Notes under the pieces: generated by a model
What the model was told of the DNA's origin: nothing
What the model saw: only the letters and a program-made list of their open reading frames with translations
Databases searched by the model: none
Assembly: GCF_904849725.1 (NCBI RefSeq)
Contig: NC_058522.1
Coordinates: 231,979,084-232,043,083, forward strand
Source of the DNA: Hordeum vulgare subsp. vulgare
Lineage: Eukaryota > Streptophyta > Magnoliopsida > Poales > Poaceae
Direction of reading: 5' to 3'
DNA length: 64,000 nt
In this document: positions 22,915 through 35,032 of the stretch, one piece after another
Layout of the letters: each line of letters begins with the position of its first letter
How positions within the stretch are numbered: the stretch's first letter is position 1
Translations under genes and position numbers: made by a program

Positions 22915-25900
22915 TATTTTATATGTTCCTAGAGAAAATTTAGTTGAAAGTTGATAGTAGCAACTTTGCGGACTGAGTCCGTAAAACTGAGGACTGTCCT
23001 CGTTATTGCGCAGAAGGCTTATGTCCTTAATGCACCACTCGGTGTGCTGCATATCGAGATTCGTCTATGGATGTTGCGAACATCCGACATGCATGTTTTT
23101 TATGACTACGTGATAGTTCAGTGCATAATACTTAATGTCTTAGAAGCAAGGCGCCAAAGACGTTTTGAAACATCGCGGAACATATGAGGTGTTCTAAGAG
23201 ATGAAATTGAGATTTCATGCTCGTGCCCTTGTTGAGAGGTATGAGACCTCTGACAAGATTCTTTGTCTACAAGGAAAAAGAGAAAAGCTCAAATCGTTGA
23301 GCATGTTCTCAGATTGTCTGAGTACAACAATCGCTTGAATCAAGTGGGAGTTAATCTTCTAGATGAGATAGTGATGGTTCTCCAAAGTCACTGCCACTAA
23401 GCTGCTAGAGCTTCATGATCAACTATAACATATCAAGGATAGATATGATGATCCTTGAGCAATTCACAATGTTTGACACTGCGAAAGTAGAAATCAAGAA
23501 GGAGCATCAATTGTTGATGGTTAGTAAAACCACTAGTTTCAAGAAGGGCAAGGGCTAGAAGGGATACTTCATGAAAACGGCAAGCCAGTTGCTGCTCTAA
23601 TAAAGAAACCCAAGATTGAACCCAAACCCGAGACTAAGTGCTTCTGTTATGAGGGGAACGATCACTGAGGCGGAACTGCCCTAGATACTTGGTAGATAAG
23701 AAGGCTGGCAAAGTCGACAGAAGTATATTTTTATATACATATTAATATGTGCTTTACTCGTACTCCTAGTAGCACGATGGTATTGGATACCGGTTCGGTT
23801 GCTAAGTGATTAGTAACTCGAAATGAAATCTACGGTATAAACGGAGACTAGCTAAAGGCGAGGTGACGATATGTGTTGGAAGTGTTTCCAAGGTTGATGT
23901 GATCAAAAATCGCACGCTCCTTCTATCATCGGGATTGGTCGTAAAACCTAAATAATTGTTGTTTGGTGTTTGCGTTGAGCATGAACATGATTGGATCGTG
24001 TTTATTGCAAAATGATTATTCATTTAAAGAGAAATAGTTATTCTGTTTGCTTGAATAATTACCCTCAATGGTTTATTGAATCTCGATCGTGTGCTACACA
24101 TGTTCATAATATTGGTGCCAAAAGATACAAAGTAATAATAATAGTACCACTTAGTTGTGGCACTGCCACTTGAGTCATGTTGGTGTAAATGCATGAAGAA
24201 GCTCCATGCTGATGGATCTTAGTACTCACTCATTTTTGAAACGTTTGAGACATGCAAACCATACATGTTGGTCTAAACGCATGAAGAAACTCCATGCAGA
24301 TGGATCGTTTCGATTCACTTGATTTTGAATCACTTCAGACATGCAAATCATGCCACATGAAACAAGAGAGTAACTTGTTGGGAGTAATACATTTTTATGT
24401 GTGCAGTCCAATAAGCGCTGAGGCACGCAGTGGATATCGTTATGTTCTTACTTCACTGACGATTTGAGTAGATACAGGAGTATTTACTTGATGAATCACA
24501 AGTATGAAATATTGAAAAGTTCAAAGCTATTTCAGAGTGAAGATTGTCTTGACAAGAGGATAAACTGTCTATGATACGATCATAGAGATGAATATCTGAG
24601 TTACGAGTTTTGGTACGCAGTTAAGACAATGTGGAAATAGTTTCGCAGTTCATGCCACCTGGAACACCATAGTGTGATGATGTGTCTAAACGTCATAGCC
24701 ACAGCCTATTGGATATAGCGCATACTATGATGTCTCTTATCGAATTACCACTATCGTTTATGGGTTATACATTAGAGACAACCACATTCACTTCAAATAG
24801 GGCACCGCGTATTTCCGTTGAGATGACACAGTAAAGATTATGGTTTGGAGAAACCTAAGTTGTCATTTCTTGAAAGTTTGGGGTTGCGATGCTTATGTGA
24901 AAAAGTTTCAGTCTGATAAGCTCGAACCCAAAGCGGATAAATGCATCTTCATAGGATATCCAAACCAGTTGGATACATCTCCTATCTCAGATCCGGAAGC
25001 AAAGTGTTTTGTTTCTAGAAACAGGTCCTTTCTCGGGGAAAGGTTTCTCTCGAAAGAATTGAGTGGGAGGGTGGTGGAACTTGATGAGGTTAACTGTCAC
25101 TTCAACCAGTGTGTGGCAGGGCGCACGAAGATGTTCCTGTGGCGCCTACACCAATTGAAGTGGAAGCTGATGATAGTGACCACTAGAGCTTCGGATCAAG
25201 TTACTACAAACCCCGTAGGTCGACAATGGTCGCGCACTACTACAGAGTGGTAGGGTAACCCTATCTTGGAAGTCATGTTGTTGAGCAACAATGAACCTAC
25301 GAGTTATGGAGAAGCAATGGTGGGCCCGGATTCCGACAAATGGCTGGAGGCCATGAAATCCGAGAGAGGATCCATGTATAAAACAAAGTGTAGACTTTGG
25401 AAGAACTACTTGATGGTAGTAAGACTATTAAGTAAAGATGGATCTTTAAAAGGAAGACACACGATGATGGTGATAAGTCACTATTTAGAAAAGCTCGACT
25501 TGTCGCAAAGATGTTTTCGACAAGATCAAAGAGTTGACTATGATGTGACTTTCTCACTCGTAGAGATGCTAAAAGTCTGTTAGAATTATGTTAGTAGTTG
25601 TTGCATTATTTGTGAAATATTGCACATAGGAAGACAAAACATTGTTTCCTCGACGGTTTCCTTAAAGAAAGATTGTATGTGATACAATCAGAAGGTTTTG
25701 TCGATCCTAAGGATACTAACAAGTATGCAAGCTCCAACGATCCTTTTATGGACTGGTGCAAGCATCTCGGAGTTGGAATATATGCTTTGATGAGATGATC
25801 AAAGCTTTTGGATTTGTACAAGGTTTATGAGAAACTTGTATTTCCAAAGAAGTGAGTGGGAGCACTATAGTTTTTCTGATAAAGTATATGTGGTTGACAT

Positions 25901-26440
25901 ATTGTTGATCAGAAGTAATGTAGAATTTTTGTAAAGCATAAAGGTTGTTTGAAAGGGGATTTTCAAAGGAAGACCTAGATAGAGCTACTTAAAACATTAA
26001 TCATCAAGATCTATGGAGATAGATCAAAATGCTGAAACAGAACTTTAAAGGAGTTCAAAATAGATCAGCAAAGAAGGAGTTCTTGGCTGTACTATAAGGT
26101 GTGAATATGAGTAAGACTCAAAAGCCCGACCATGGTAGAAGAAAGAGAAAGGACGAAGGTCGTCCTCTATGCCTTGACCGTAGACTCTACAGTATGTCAT
26201 GCTGTGTACCGCACCTGATATGTGCCTTGCCACAAGTCTGTTAAGAGGTACAGAGGGTGATCCAGGATTGAATCACTGAACAACGGTCAAAGTTATCCTT
26301 AGTAACTAATGGACTAAGGAATTTTTCTCGATTATGGAGGTGGTTAAAGAGTTCGTTGTAAAGGGTTACGTCGATGCAAGCTTTGACACTAATCTGAATA
26401 ACTATGAGTCGTGAAACGGATTTGTATAGTAGAGTAGAAA
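22915..26440 (+). pseudogene. Angela 2 gag-pol, heavily degenerate
   Basis: Order follows Ty1/copia. gag lies at 22915-23690; its zinc knuckle near 23639-23685 is broken, reading CFCYEGNDH then a stop in place of CX2CX4HX4C. Protease remnants are at 23700-23990, GAG-pre-integrase and integrase at 24050-25080 (including SDKLEPKADKCIFIGYPNQ at 24900-24970), linker at 25020-25260 (FLSKELSGRVVELDEV), RT at 25265-25980 (NNEPTSYGEAMVGPDSDKWL; the catalytic part is shortened) and RNase H remnants at 26280-26430. Stops and shifts occur throughout; no continuous frame exceeds about 140 codons. Confidence 0.8.
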
Positions 26441-26654
26441 TTTGGAGTATTTCCGAGTAGCACGTAGTAGCAGCATCTATAAGATGACATAAAGATTTGT
26501 AAAGAACACATGGATCTGAAAGTTTCAGAATCGTTGACTAAAACCTATCTCACGAGCAAGACGTGATCAGACCCCAGAACTATATGGGTGTTGGATTCGT
26601 TGAAATCACATGGTGATTTGAAATAGATTACTGACTCTAGTGCAAGTAGGAGAC

Positions 26655-28104
26655 TGTTGGAAATATGCCCTAGAGGCAATAATAAATTAGTTATTATTAT
26701 ATTTCTTTGTTCGTGATAATCATTTATTATCCATGCTATAGTTGTATTGATTGGAAACACAAATACATGTGTGGATACATAGACAAACCACTATCCCTAG
26801 TAAACCTCTAGTTGACTAGCTCGTTGATCAAAGATGGTCAAGGTTTCCTAACCATAGACAAGTGTTGTCACTTGATAACGGGATCACATCATTAGGACAA
26901 TCATGTGACGGACAAGACCCAAACTATGAACGTAGCATATTGATCGTGTCATTTTATTGCTATTGTTTTCTGCGTGTCAAGTATTTGTTCCTATGACCAT
27001 GAGATCATATAACTCACTGGCACCGGAGGAATACCTTGTGTGTATCAAACGTCACAACGTAACTGGGTGACTATAAAGGTGCTCTACAGGTATCTCCGAA
27101 GGTGTCCGTTGAGTTAGTATGGATCAAGACTAGGATTTGTCACTCCGTGTGACGGAGAGGTATCTCGGGGCCCACTCGGTAATACAACATCACACACAAG
27201 GCTTGCAAGCAATGTGAACACAATGTAAGTCACGGGATCTTGTATTATGGAACGACAAAAAGAGACTTGCCGGTAACGAGATTGAAATAGGTATGCGGAT
27301 ACTCACGATCGAATCTCGGGCAATTAACATACCGAAGGACAAAGGGAATGACATATGGGATTGCATGAATCCTTGACACTGAGGTTCAACCGATAAGTTA
27401 TTCGTAGAATATGTAGGATCCAGTATGGGCATCCAGGTACCACTATTGGATATTGACCGAGGTGTACCTCAGGGCATGTCTGCATAGTTCTCGAACCCGC
27501 AGGGTCTCCACACTTAAGGTTCGGCGATGTTTTAATATAGTTGAGTTATATGTGTGGTTACCGAATGTTGTTCGGAGTCCCGGATGAGATCATAGACGTC
27601 ACGAGGGTTTCCGGAATGGTCCGGAGATGAAGATTGATATATAGGATGACCTCATTTGGTTACCACAAAGTTTTCGGGCATTAAAGGGAATGTACCGGGA
27701 GTGACGACTGGGTTCCGGGTGTTCAACGGGAGGGCCCAGCCCACCCGGGGAAGCCCATAGGCCTTAGGGGTGCCGCACCAGCCCTTGGTGGGCTGGTGGG
27801 ACAGCTCAAAAGGGCCCTATGCACATGAGATCATCGTCGAGCTGTACGTGTGCTGAACGCGTAGGTGCCGTCCGTTCGGCACTAGATCGGAGCAGATCCT
27901 GGGACGGATCGCGGGACGGTTCGTGGTACGGCTCGCGGGGCGGATCGAGGGATGTGAGGACGTTCCACTACATCAACCGCGGTTCTTAACGCTTCGTGCC
28001 GTGCGATCTACAAGGGTACGTAGATCCAAATCTCCTCTCGTAGACCATGATAGGTCTTCGTGCGCGTAGGAAAATTTCTATTTCCCATGCGACGTTCTCC
28101 TACA
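26655..28104 (+). repeat. Angela 2 3' LTR with a 373-bp deletion
   Basis: 1450 bp from TGTTGGAAATATGCCC to CGACGTTCTCCTACA. Compared with its own 5' LTR it lacks the segment equivalent to 21089-21461. The junction is at GAGAT (27827-27831), a 5-bp word present at both deletion ends in the 5' LTR. The lost part includes the TATA box. Confidence 0.9.
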
Positions 28105-28599
28105 ATGATTTTGCCTAAATTATATACTTTTGTTTTACTTATGAATGAAGGACCTGTCATGGTCAGGAAGGATGGCGACTCGAGCGGGATCAAACATGGA
28201 GAAGAAGGTGCGTGTGGAGGAAAGAACAATGGATTTTGGAGTTGTTATATTTGCACTTTGAAGCCACCATAATGAGAGCATGAAGGCTTGGACTAAATAT
28301 ACAAGATGATACTTTATAAATTTCGTCCATAGGTTATTACACGTGTTGTGTCATCTTATTTTTGGGCCAAGCCCATGTAATTTCGAAATACCACATTATA
28401 AGTTGTTTTTAGAGTTTGTATGTGTGGGGAAACCGAGTTAGGGTTGGTTTAGGACCCCTTCTCCAAGGGGTCATGAAATTCCCCTCTATTCCCCCATATA
28501 TACAACCCTTAGGGCGCCGTTTCTACTTGGGTTTTATTTAGATTAAAAGTTCGCCATAGTTGTAACTTTGCGCCCTTTGTTTGTGTTCTACGACCAGAG

Positions 28600-29008
28600 C
28601 AAAACAAGAGATCTAGAGTGTGTTCCTCCTTGTTTATGTGTGGCGCTATGATTTTGTTAGTATTCCAAGCTCACGTTTCTAGAGGGTCTAGCCTAGGACT
28701 AGCACATTACCACCGTTGAGCGTTTATTCAACTTTGCATCTCTAAATTAATTATTGTTGGCCCTTTTTGCTACCATATTATGAGCCATCCTAGCTCCACG
28801 TACATCTATGTTGTGTGTTTCACACCACGTGGCAATCGCTCTATCCAAGCTTGGAGAGTTTTGACTACAACGATTGTCGATCATCGCCTGCTGTTGGGTA
28901 AGAAGAGGTAAGAATTTGAGATTTGCTTGAAGGATTTGTGACACACCACCACCACCACAATCACTTCCTCGTTGTCTATAGGTTTGTGTGTTCCTATCAC
29001 TAATAACC
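28600..29008 (+). other. 5' untranslated region of the CRM-like element
   Basis: Non-coding stretch between the truncated left LTR and the gag ATG. The part from about 28840 (GAGAGTTTTGACTACAACG) to 29008 has the character of the leader of this chromovirus family and ends with an ATCACTTCCTCGTTGTCTATAGG segment before ATG. No PBS is recognisable. Confidence 0.5.
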
Positions 29009-30532
29009 ATGGCAGGATCACAAGCCGACGAGATTGACTACGAGAGCATGACAAATAAGGATCTCCATGATAAATTTCAACAAATGATGGTTGAACACGT
29101 GCAAGACTTGGTGACCAGCCTTGGAGAGGCCATGGAGAAGCTATATGGTTTGGAGAAGACGTTCACACCAGGATGGACACTAAGTTTAGTGAGGTGCTTG
29201 CACGTCTACCACTACCAATTGCATCTGTGGCACCTCAACAAGACCAACAACAACATCATTTGAATTTTCTGGGACGACTGCAACGTGTGCCTATTGACCA
29301 AGGCCAAAAATTTGGTGTCGTTACTACTGCTACTATTGTCGTTAAGCAGAATGAGGACTACAATGGTGATTACAATGATGAGGGAGAGGTTGCTCCAAAT
29401 CAGCACCAGGGGAAACCACCACCACAAGTACCAGGTAGTCCACATGGATACAATCATAAAGGTGAGGCTACACCACCCACTCACGTACGGGGTCATGACC
29501 ATCCCCCAAAACTTAGATTCAATATTCCGATGTTAGAGGGTATATAGGTTCCTGATATATATCTTACTTGGCAGTTAGAAACACAACAATGTTTTACATG
29601 CTTGAAATTCCCGAGGATAAACGTGTTGATGTTGTTGTTCGTGCTTTCACTAGTTTTGCTTGTCTTTGGTGGTCTGGACATTGTAGAACACATGATGATA
29701 ATATTCCATGTACTTGCACTGCTTTGCGCTGTTATACAAAATTGTTGGATTCCACCATGTTATCAACGTGAATCACTTCAAAATTTCCAGCGCTTAAGAC
29801 AAGGAAATTATTCTATAGAAGAATATTATCAGGAGTTACAGACTGACATGGTTAGATGTGGTATTGACGAGGATAATGAAGCTATGATTGCACATTTTAT
29901 TGGTGGATTAAATAGAAATATTCAGACTCTATTAGAATATAAGGAGTTAACTCTATCACTCGTTTATTCCATCGTGCTTGTAAAGCTAAACGTGAAGTGT
30001 AGGATCAACATCAAAGTTGTCAGAGTCGAGATTGAATTGGATAGGATCTCTATTGGTAGGATCGTGAATCATAGAATCATAACTACTAGGGTTGTAGAAA
30101 CTTAGATTTTACGATCAAAATTGTAGAATCAAAGGGGCTAGTTTGGATTGTAAGGTTGTAAGATTCTAAGACTTGAGTCGCGATTTTGACAACTTTGATC
30201 AACATGCATGGGCGAGAACTAATTTTTCTGAACGTCAATCTTCATCATGGACACCAGGTACATCCTCTACTTCCACACGTCCTTATACAACACCATCTAC
30301 TCCAGCCTCCAACTCAAACAGAGATACAGTAAAACAGGCACCTCCACCACCCTCCTCCAATAACACACCTTCGGGGCCTGCACAGAGCTCTTCTTCATCC
30401 ATTGGATCAACAGGGCAAACACATGAGGTTATATGTCATCGTTGCAAGGGTGGAGTTCCTTATGCGAGAGAATGCCCATCCAAGTGTGTGATGATAAGTA
30501 CTGAGGATGGTGGATATGACCCCGGATTATGA
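29009..30532 (+). pseudogene. chromovirus gag, frameshifted, MITE inside
   Basis: The ATG at 29009 begins MAGSQADEIDYESMTNKDLH; the leading frame ends at 29263. Further gag pieces are 29173-29547 (AP-rich, HPPKLRFNIPMLEG), 29602-30000 (the retrotransposon-gag core, ESLQNFQRLRQGNYSIEEYY and YQELQTDMVRCGIDEDNEAM) and 30173-30532. The zinc knuckle region reads CHRCKGGVPYAREC: the metal-binding His of CX2CX4HX4C is replaced. A 185-bp MITE (30012-30196) lies between the gag core and the knuckle. Role if intact: capsid and nucleocapsid. Confidence 0.75.
30012..30196. mobile_element. MITE 1, TIR CAAAGTTGTC, TSD GATCAACAT
   Basis: 185 bp starting CAAAGTTGTCAGAGTCG and ending GATTTTGACAACTTT, flanked by perfect 9-bp duplications GATCAACAT (30003-30011, 30197-30205). 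An 8-bp reading is also possible. The 9-bp TSD suggests a Mutator-type non-autonomous element; an 8-bp TSD would suggest hAT. The interior has AGAATCRTA-type short repeats. No ORF. Confidence 0.8.
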
Positions 30533-30719
30533 TGAGGAAACATTGGCTCTTATTGCGAGTGAAGAAGTGGGTATCGAGGATACTGAACAAATACATGGCT
30601 GTTGAATACGCTGAAATGTATGAAAGTTTAGTTGCTCGGCGTGTTTTCGGTGTGCAGGTTACACATGCTAAGCAAAATCATAGGCATAACTTCTCCAATA
30701 CAAAGTAAGCTGTGAAGGA

Positions 30720-33700
30720 ACGTTTTGTTCACTTCATGATCGATGGAGGGAGTTGTAACAACTTGGCTATCATGTAGGTGGTGGATAACTTGTCTCTCAC
30801 CACCAGACAACATCCTCATCCTTATTACATCCAATGGTTCAACAACAGTGGCAAGGTTAAGGTAACACATATTGTTCGTGAGCAATTTAGCATTGTTACA
30901 TATTTTGATTATGTTGATTGTGATGTGGTACCCATGCAAGCATGCTCTATTTTACTTGGTACACCATGGCAACTTGATAAAAAGAATCAATACACCATGC
31001 TAGGACAAATCGCTATACTCTTGCTCACAAGGATAAAAATATAATTTTCCTTCCTATGATCCTAAACATATTATGAAAGATGACATCGCTAGAGCTAGTA
31101 AAGCAAAACAGGAGCAAAGTAAGAGTGAAAATCAGATTGTGGCAAAGGAATTTGAGCAACACCATAAGCCTAATAAACCATCATCTAGTGTTGCATCTGA
31201 AATAAAATTGAAGAGTGGATGTTTACTTGCCACTATATCTGATATTATTGATCTTGACTTTACTACATCTGTTATGTTATGCTTTTGTGTGCAAAGAGGT
31301 ATTATTTTCAATCGAGGACATGCCTCCTTCTTTGCCTCGTGCTTTCACTAAAATTTTGCATTAGTTCACTGACGTCTTTCCACAAGACGTGCCACCGGGA
31401 TTACCACCAATCAGAAAGATTGAGCATAGGATTGACTTAGTTCCCGGTACATCGCTACCAAACCGTGCCCCATACCATACTAATCCACATGAGAAGAAGG
31501 AGATTATGCGTCAACGACACGAGCTGCTCGACAAAGGTTATATACACGAATCCCTTAGTACTTGTGATGTTCATATTATTCTAGTGCCAAAAAAGGATGG
31601 TACATCGCGTATGTGTGTTGATTTTAGAGGCACTAATAATATTACTATTCGTTATCATCATCCTTTTCCTAGGCAAGATGATATGCTTGATGAATTAAGT
31701 GGCTCTACAATTTTCTTAAAGGTTATTCGCATAGTGGATACCATAAAATTCGTATGAAATTGGGAGATGGGTTGAAATAAGAATTTAAACTAAGTTTGTA
31801 TTATATGAGTGGTTAGTCATGCCTTTTAGGTTAACTAATGCACCTGGCACTTTCATGAGATTAATGAACGAGGTTTTACGTGCTTTCACTGGATGATTTG
31901 TGGTAGTCTATTTTGGTTATATACTGATTTATAGTAGATCTTTGGAGGGACACTTGGAACATTTACGTGTTGTTTTTATTGCTCCATGTGATGCCTATTT
32001 GTTTGGTAACCTTGGAAGTGCACCTTTTGCATCGATCGAGTATCTTTTCTTGGCTATGTTTTTACTCCACGGGGAATTGAAGCTGACAAAGCCAAGACTG
32101 AAGCTATTGAGAGTTGGTCGTAGCCCAAAATGGACACACAAGTGAGGAATTTTGTTGGCCTTGATGGTTTCTATAGGCATTTTGTAAGAGAGTTCAGCAC
32201 CATTCTTCCACCTTTCAATGAGCTTACCAAGAAGGATGTGGCTTTTGCTTGGGGTACCGCACAGGAAGAAGCCTTCACAGTATTGAAAGATAGGTTAACA
32301 CATGCTCCCTTACTCCAACTTCTTGATTTTAATAAGGCTTTCAAGCTGGAATGTGATGCTAGTGGAATTGCATTAGGAGGTGTGTTATTACAAGATGGTA
32401 AACCGACTACATCTGAGTGGGCCTAGCTTGAATTATTCTACTTATGATAAGGAATTATATGCTCTTGTTCAGACTTCGGAAATATGGCAAAACTATGGCC
32501 CAAAGAATTTGTTATACATTCTGATCATGAACCTTTGGAATGTATTAGAAGTCAAGAAAAACTGAACCGTAGACATGTTAAATAGCTTGAATTTATTGAG
32601 ACTTTCCCTTATATCATTAAATACAAGAAAGGTAAAGAAAATGTTATTGTTGACGCATTGGCTCGTTGTTATACTATGCTTTAACAAGTTGACTTTAAAA
32701 TATTTGGTTTGGAGACCATCTAAGATCAATATGTGCATCATGTTGAATTTAAAGATGTGATGCAAAATTGTAAGAAGGGATAACATGGAACAAGTTCATT
32801 ACTAATGATGGATTTTGTGTTTTGTACTAACAAGCTATGCATTCCAGCTAGCTTCTTTTGTATTTTTTCTTACAGGAGGCGCATGGAGGATAATTAATGG
32901 GACACTTTAGCGTGAAGAAGACGGAGGAGTACTTGCTACACATTTCTTTTGGCCAAAGATGAGATGGTATGTTGAGTATTTTGTTCCTCGCTGCACTACA
33001 TGTAAAAAAGCTAAACCACTACTCAATTCTTGTGGTTTATATATGCCTTTTCCTGTGCCTAGTGTTCCATGGGAGTATATATCTATGGACTTTGTTTTAG
33101 GTTTACCTCGAACAATGAAGGGGGGATATCATATTTGTTGTCGTCTATATATTTTATGGCACACTTTATACCATGTCATAAAAGTGATGATGCTGCTAAT
33201 ATTGTTGATTTGTTCTTCCGTGAAATTATTCGCTTGCATGTTGTGCCAAATACTATTATTTTTTATCGTGATACTAAATTTCTTAGCTACTTATGGATAT
33301 GTGTATGGGCTAAGTTGGAGACTAAACTGTATTTTAGTACTACATGTCACACCCAAACTTATGGACAAAGGTTGTTAGAATCGTGATTTTGAATCAGATC
33401 GGAACTCCGATGGTAGGATCGCAAATCGTAGAATCTTCACTATCACGATCTTATAACACATAAATTCTATGAAATAAAATCGTAGAATCAAAAGGGCTAG
33501 TTTGGATCGGGAAGTCGTAGAATCGTATAACAGACCGCGAATTTGACAACCTTGTAGTCAATAGAACATTGTCTACTATGATTAGGGATGTTTTGAATAA
33601 TAACCGGAAAATGTGGGAAGAATGCTTGCCTCATATTGAATTTGCTTATAATCGCTCACTCCATTCTACCACTAAGTTGTGCCCTTTTGAAATTGTGTAT

Positions 33701-34190
33701 GGTTTCCTACCTTGTGCACCTATTGATTTGTTTCCTCTTTCATCTTCGGAGAAGATTAATTTTGATGCGAAACAACATGTTGAAATGATTTTAAAATGCA
33801 TGAGTTAACTAAGAAAAACATTGAGCGTATGAGTGCTAAATATAAAATTGCTGGAGATAAGGGTAAAAAACATGTTGTCTTTGCACCTAGAGATCTTGTT
33901 TGGTTACATTTGCGTAAGCATAGGTTTCCTCATTTGTGCAAGTCAAAGCTAATGCCATCTCCTATTGGTCCTTTTAAGGTGTAAGAGAAAATAAATGATA
34001 ATGCATATAAACTTGAGCTGCCTACAGATTTTGGGGTTAGTCCCACTTTGAACATTGCAGATTTGAAGCCTTATATGGGTGAGCAAGATGAGCTTCTGCC
34101 GAGGATGAATTCATTTCAAGAAGGGGAGGATGATGATGACATCGATACCATTATTACACCCAAAACCCCTTTGCTATACATACTCGACCA
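30720..34190 (+). pseudogene. chromovirus pol (protease, RT, RNase H, integrase), decayed
   Basis: Protease: active-site triplet DGG in FMIDGGSCNNLA (30733-30770). RT: 31389-31757 (LPPIRKIEHRIDLVPG, VPKKDGTSRMCVDFRG) and 31900-32145; the catalytic YFDD is YFGY (31909-31920), so both catalytic Asp are gone. RNase H: 32300-32660 ([30 protein letters not shown]). Integrase: HHCC region 32900-33010 (CTTCKKAKP), catalytic Asp in [11 protein letters not shown] (33085) and in YRDTKFLS (33270). The region of the catalytic Glu is replaced by MITE 2. The C-terminal part (33796-34130) ends with GEQDELLPRM and EGEDDDDI and runs into the LTR. It spans at least seven frames or stops. Confidence 0.8.
33367..33554. 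mobile_element. MITE 2, same family as MITE 1
   Basis: 188 bp starting CAAAGGTTGTTAGAATCGTG and ending GAATTTGACAACCTTG. Termini and interior (GTAGAATCAAAAGGGCTAGT versus GTAGAATCAAAGGGGCTAGT in MITE 1) show it is a relative. No matching TSD is visible; a few host bases around the integrase Glu codon are missing at the junction. Confidence 0.75.
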
Positions 34191-35032
34191 ATTACTAGAG
34201 CTTGTGCACGCCAATTGAATTACCAAGTACTTCCATTTCTACAGAACCTTCTAATGTGATGTTACCTAAGTTAGATATTTTTGTTTTACTTATGAATGAA
34301 GGGACTAGCATGAAAAAAAGGATGGCCATTGGAGAGGGATCAAGCATGGAGAATAAGGTGCGTGCAGCGGAAAGAACAATGGAGTTTCCAGTGGTGGTTT
34401 TCGCACTTTGAAGCCACCATAATGAGAGCATGAAGGCTTGGACAAAATATACAAGATGGCACTTCGTAAATTTCGTCCATAGGTTATTATAGGTGATGCA
34501 TCACCTTATTTTTGGGCGAGGCACATGTAATTCCGACATACCACATTATAGGCTATTTTTAGAGTCTGTATGTTGGGGAAACCAAGTCAGGGTTGGTTTC
34601 GTACCCCTCCTCCAAGGGGCCACAATTTTACCCTCTATTCCACTATATATACAACCCTTAGGGTGATGTTTAGACATGGGTTTTGTTTACATTAAAACTT
34701 CACCATAGCTTCAACTTGCGTCCTTCGGTTGTGTTCTATGAACAGACCAAGATGTCATAAAACTCCACTTTCATAAATAATTTTTTTCTCTTATATTCGT
34801 AGTATCAAGACTGCATTTTTAGTTTCTTGCTTGTTCTTCGTTTGCATGCAGGAAATAGAACCTTGTGGTCAGGTTGATCGTGCTCCAACATGGTCAATAA
34901 CCGCTCGGAGTTGGTTTAGTGATTGCTAAGGCGCGACGTCCTCACACGTTCATAGTCGGGTTGTGAAAGTCTACGCCATGAAAAACGATCATCAATATCT
35001 CATCAAAACACGGAACACCTTTGCCTCTATCA
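34131..35032 (+). repeat. CRM-like right LTR
   Basis: 902 bp from TGATGATGACATCGATACC to CCTCTATCA, colinear with the solo LTR at 2333-3114. TATA box TATATATA at 34645-34652, followed by CAACCCTTAGGG. The U5 region contains CTCGGAGTTGGTTTAGTGATTG. Its first 150 bp read as the decayed C-terminus of pol. Confidence 0.85.
34645..34652 (+). promoter_or_regulatory. TATA box of the CRM-like LTR
   Basis: TATATATA in CCACTATATATACAACCC. The same box with the same flank is present in the solo LTR and the left LTR. Confidence 0.55.

Larger units (their letters stand above)
19921..28104 (+). mobile_element. BARE-1/WIS/Angela copia element, full length, TSD ATGAT
   Basis: Left LTR 19921-21736, PBS, leader, decayed gag-pol, polypurine-rich AAGTAGGAGAC before 26655, and right LTR 26655-28104. 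Perfect duplications ATGAT (19916-19920, 28105-28109) flank it. It is inserted in the left LTR of the CRM-like element. The left LTR starts TGTTGTAAA rather than TGTTGGAAA. Confidence 0.93.
19777..28590 (+). repeat. CRM-like left LTR, split by Angela 2
   Basis: 19777-19920 (TGATGAGGACATAAATACC...GTTCATGAACATATGAT) continues at 28105 (ATGATTTTGCCTAAATTAT). Removing the Angela element and one ATGAT copy gives a sequence colinear with 34131 onward and with the solo LTR at 2333-3114. Homology to the right LTR fades after about 28590, so the U5 part is missing. A TATATA motif lies at about 28498-28503. Confidence 0.75.
19777..35032 (+). mobile_element. CRM-like chromovirus (Ty3/gypsy), interrupted by Angela
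   Basis: Components: left LTR (19777-19920 plus 28105 to about 28590), 5' UTR, gag from 29009, pol to 34130, and right LTR 34131-35032. LTRs start TGATGARGACATM and end CTATCA. The clade is inferred from the pol motif LPPIRKIEHRIDLVPGTSLP, the LTR start, and pol coding that runs into the LTR, a known feature of centromeric CRM elements (cereba/Quinta in Triticeae). The outer flanks CCCGT (19772-19776) and CTTAT (35033-35037) do not match. The 3' end of the left LTR and the PBS are lost, replaced at about 28590-28700 by diverged sequence. Confidence 0.65.
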
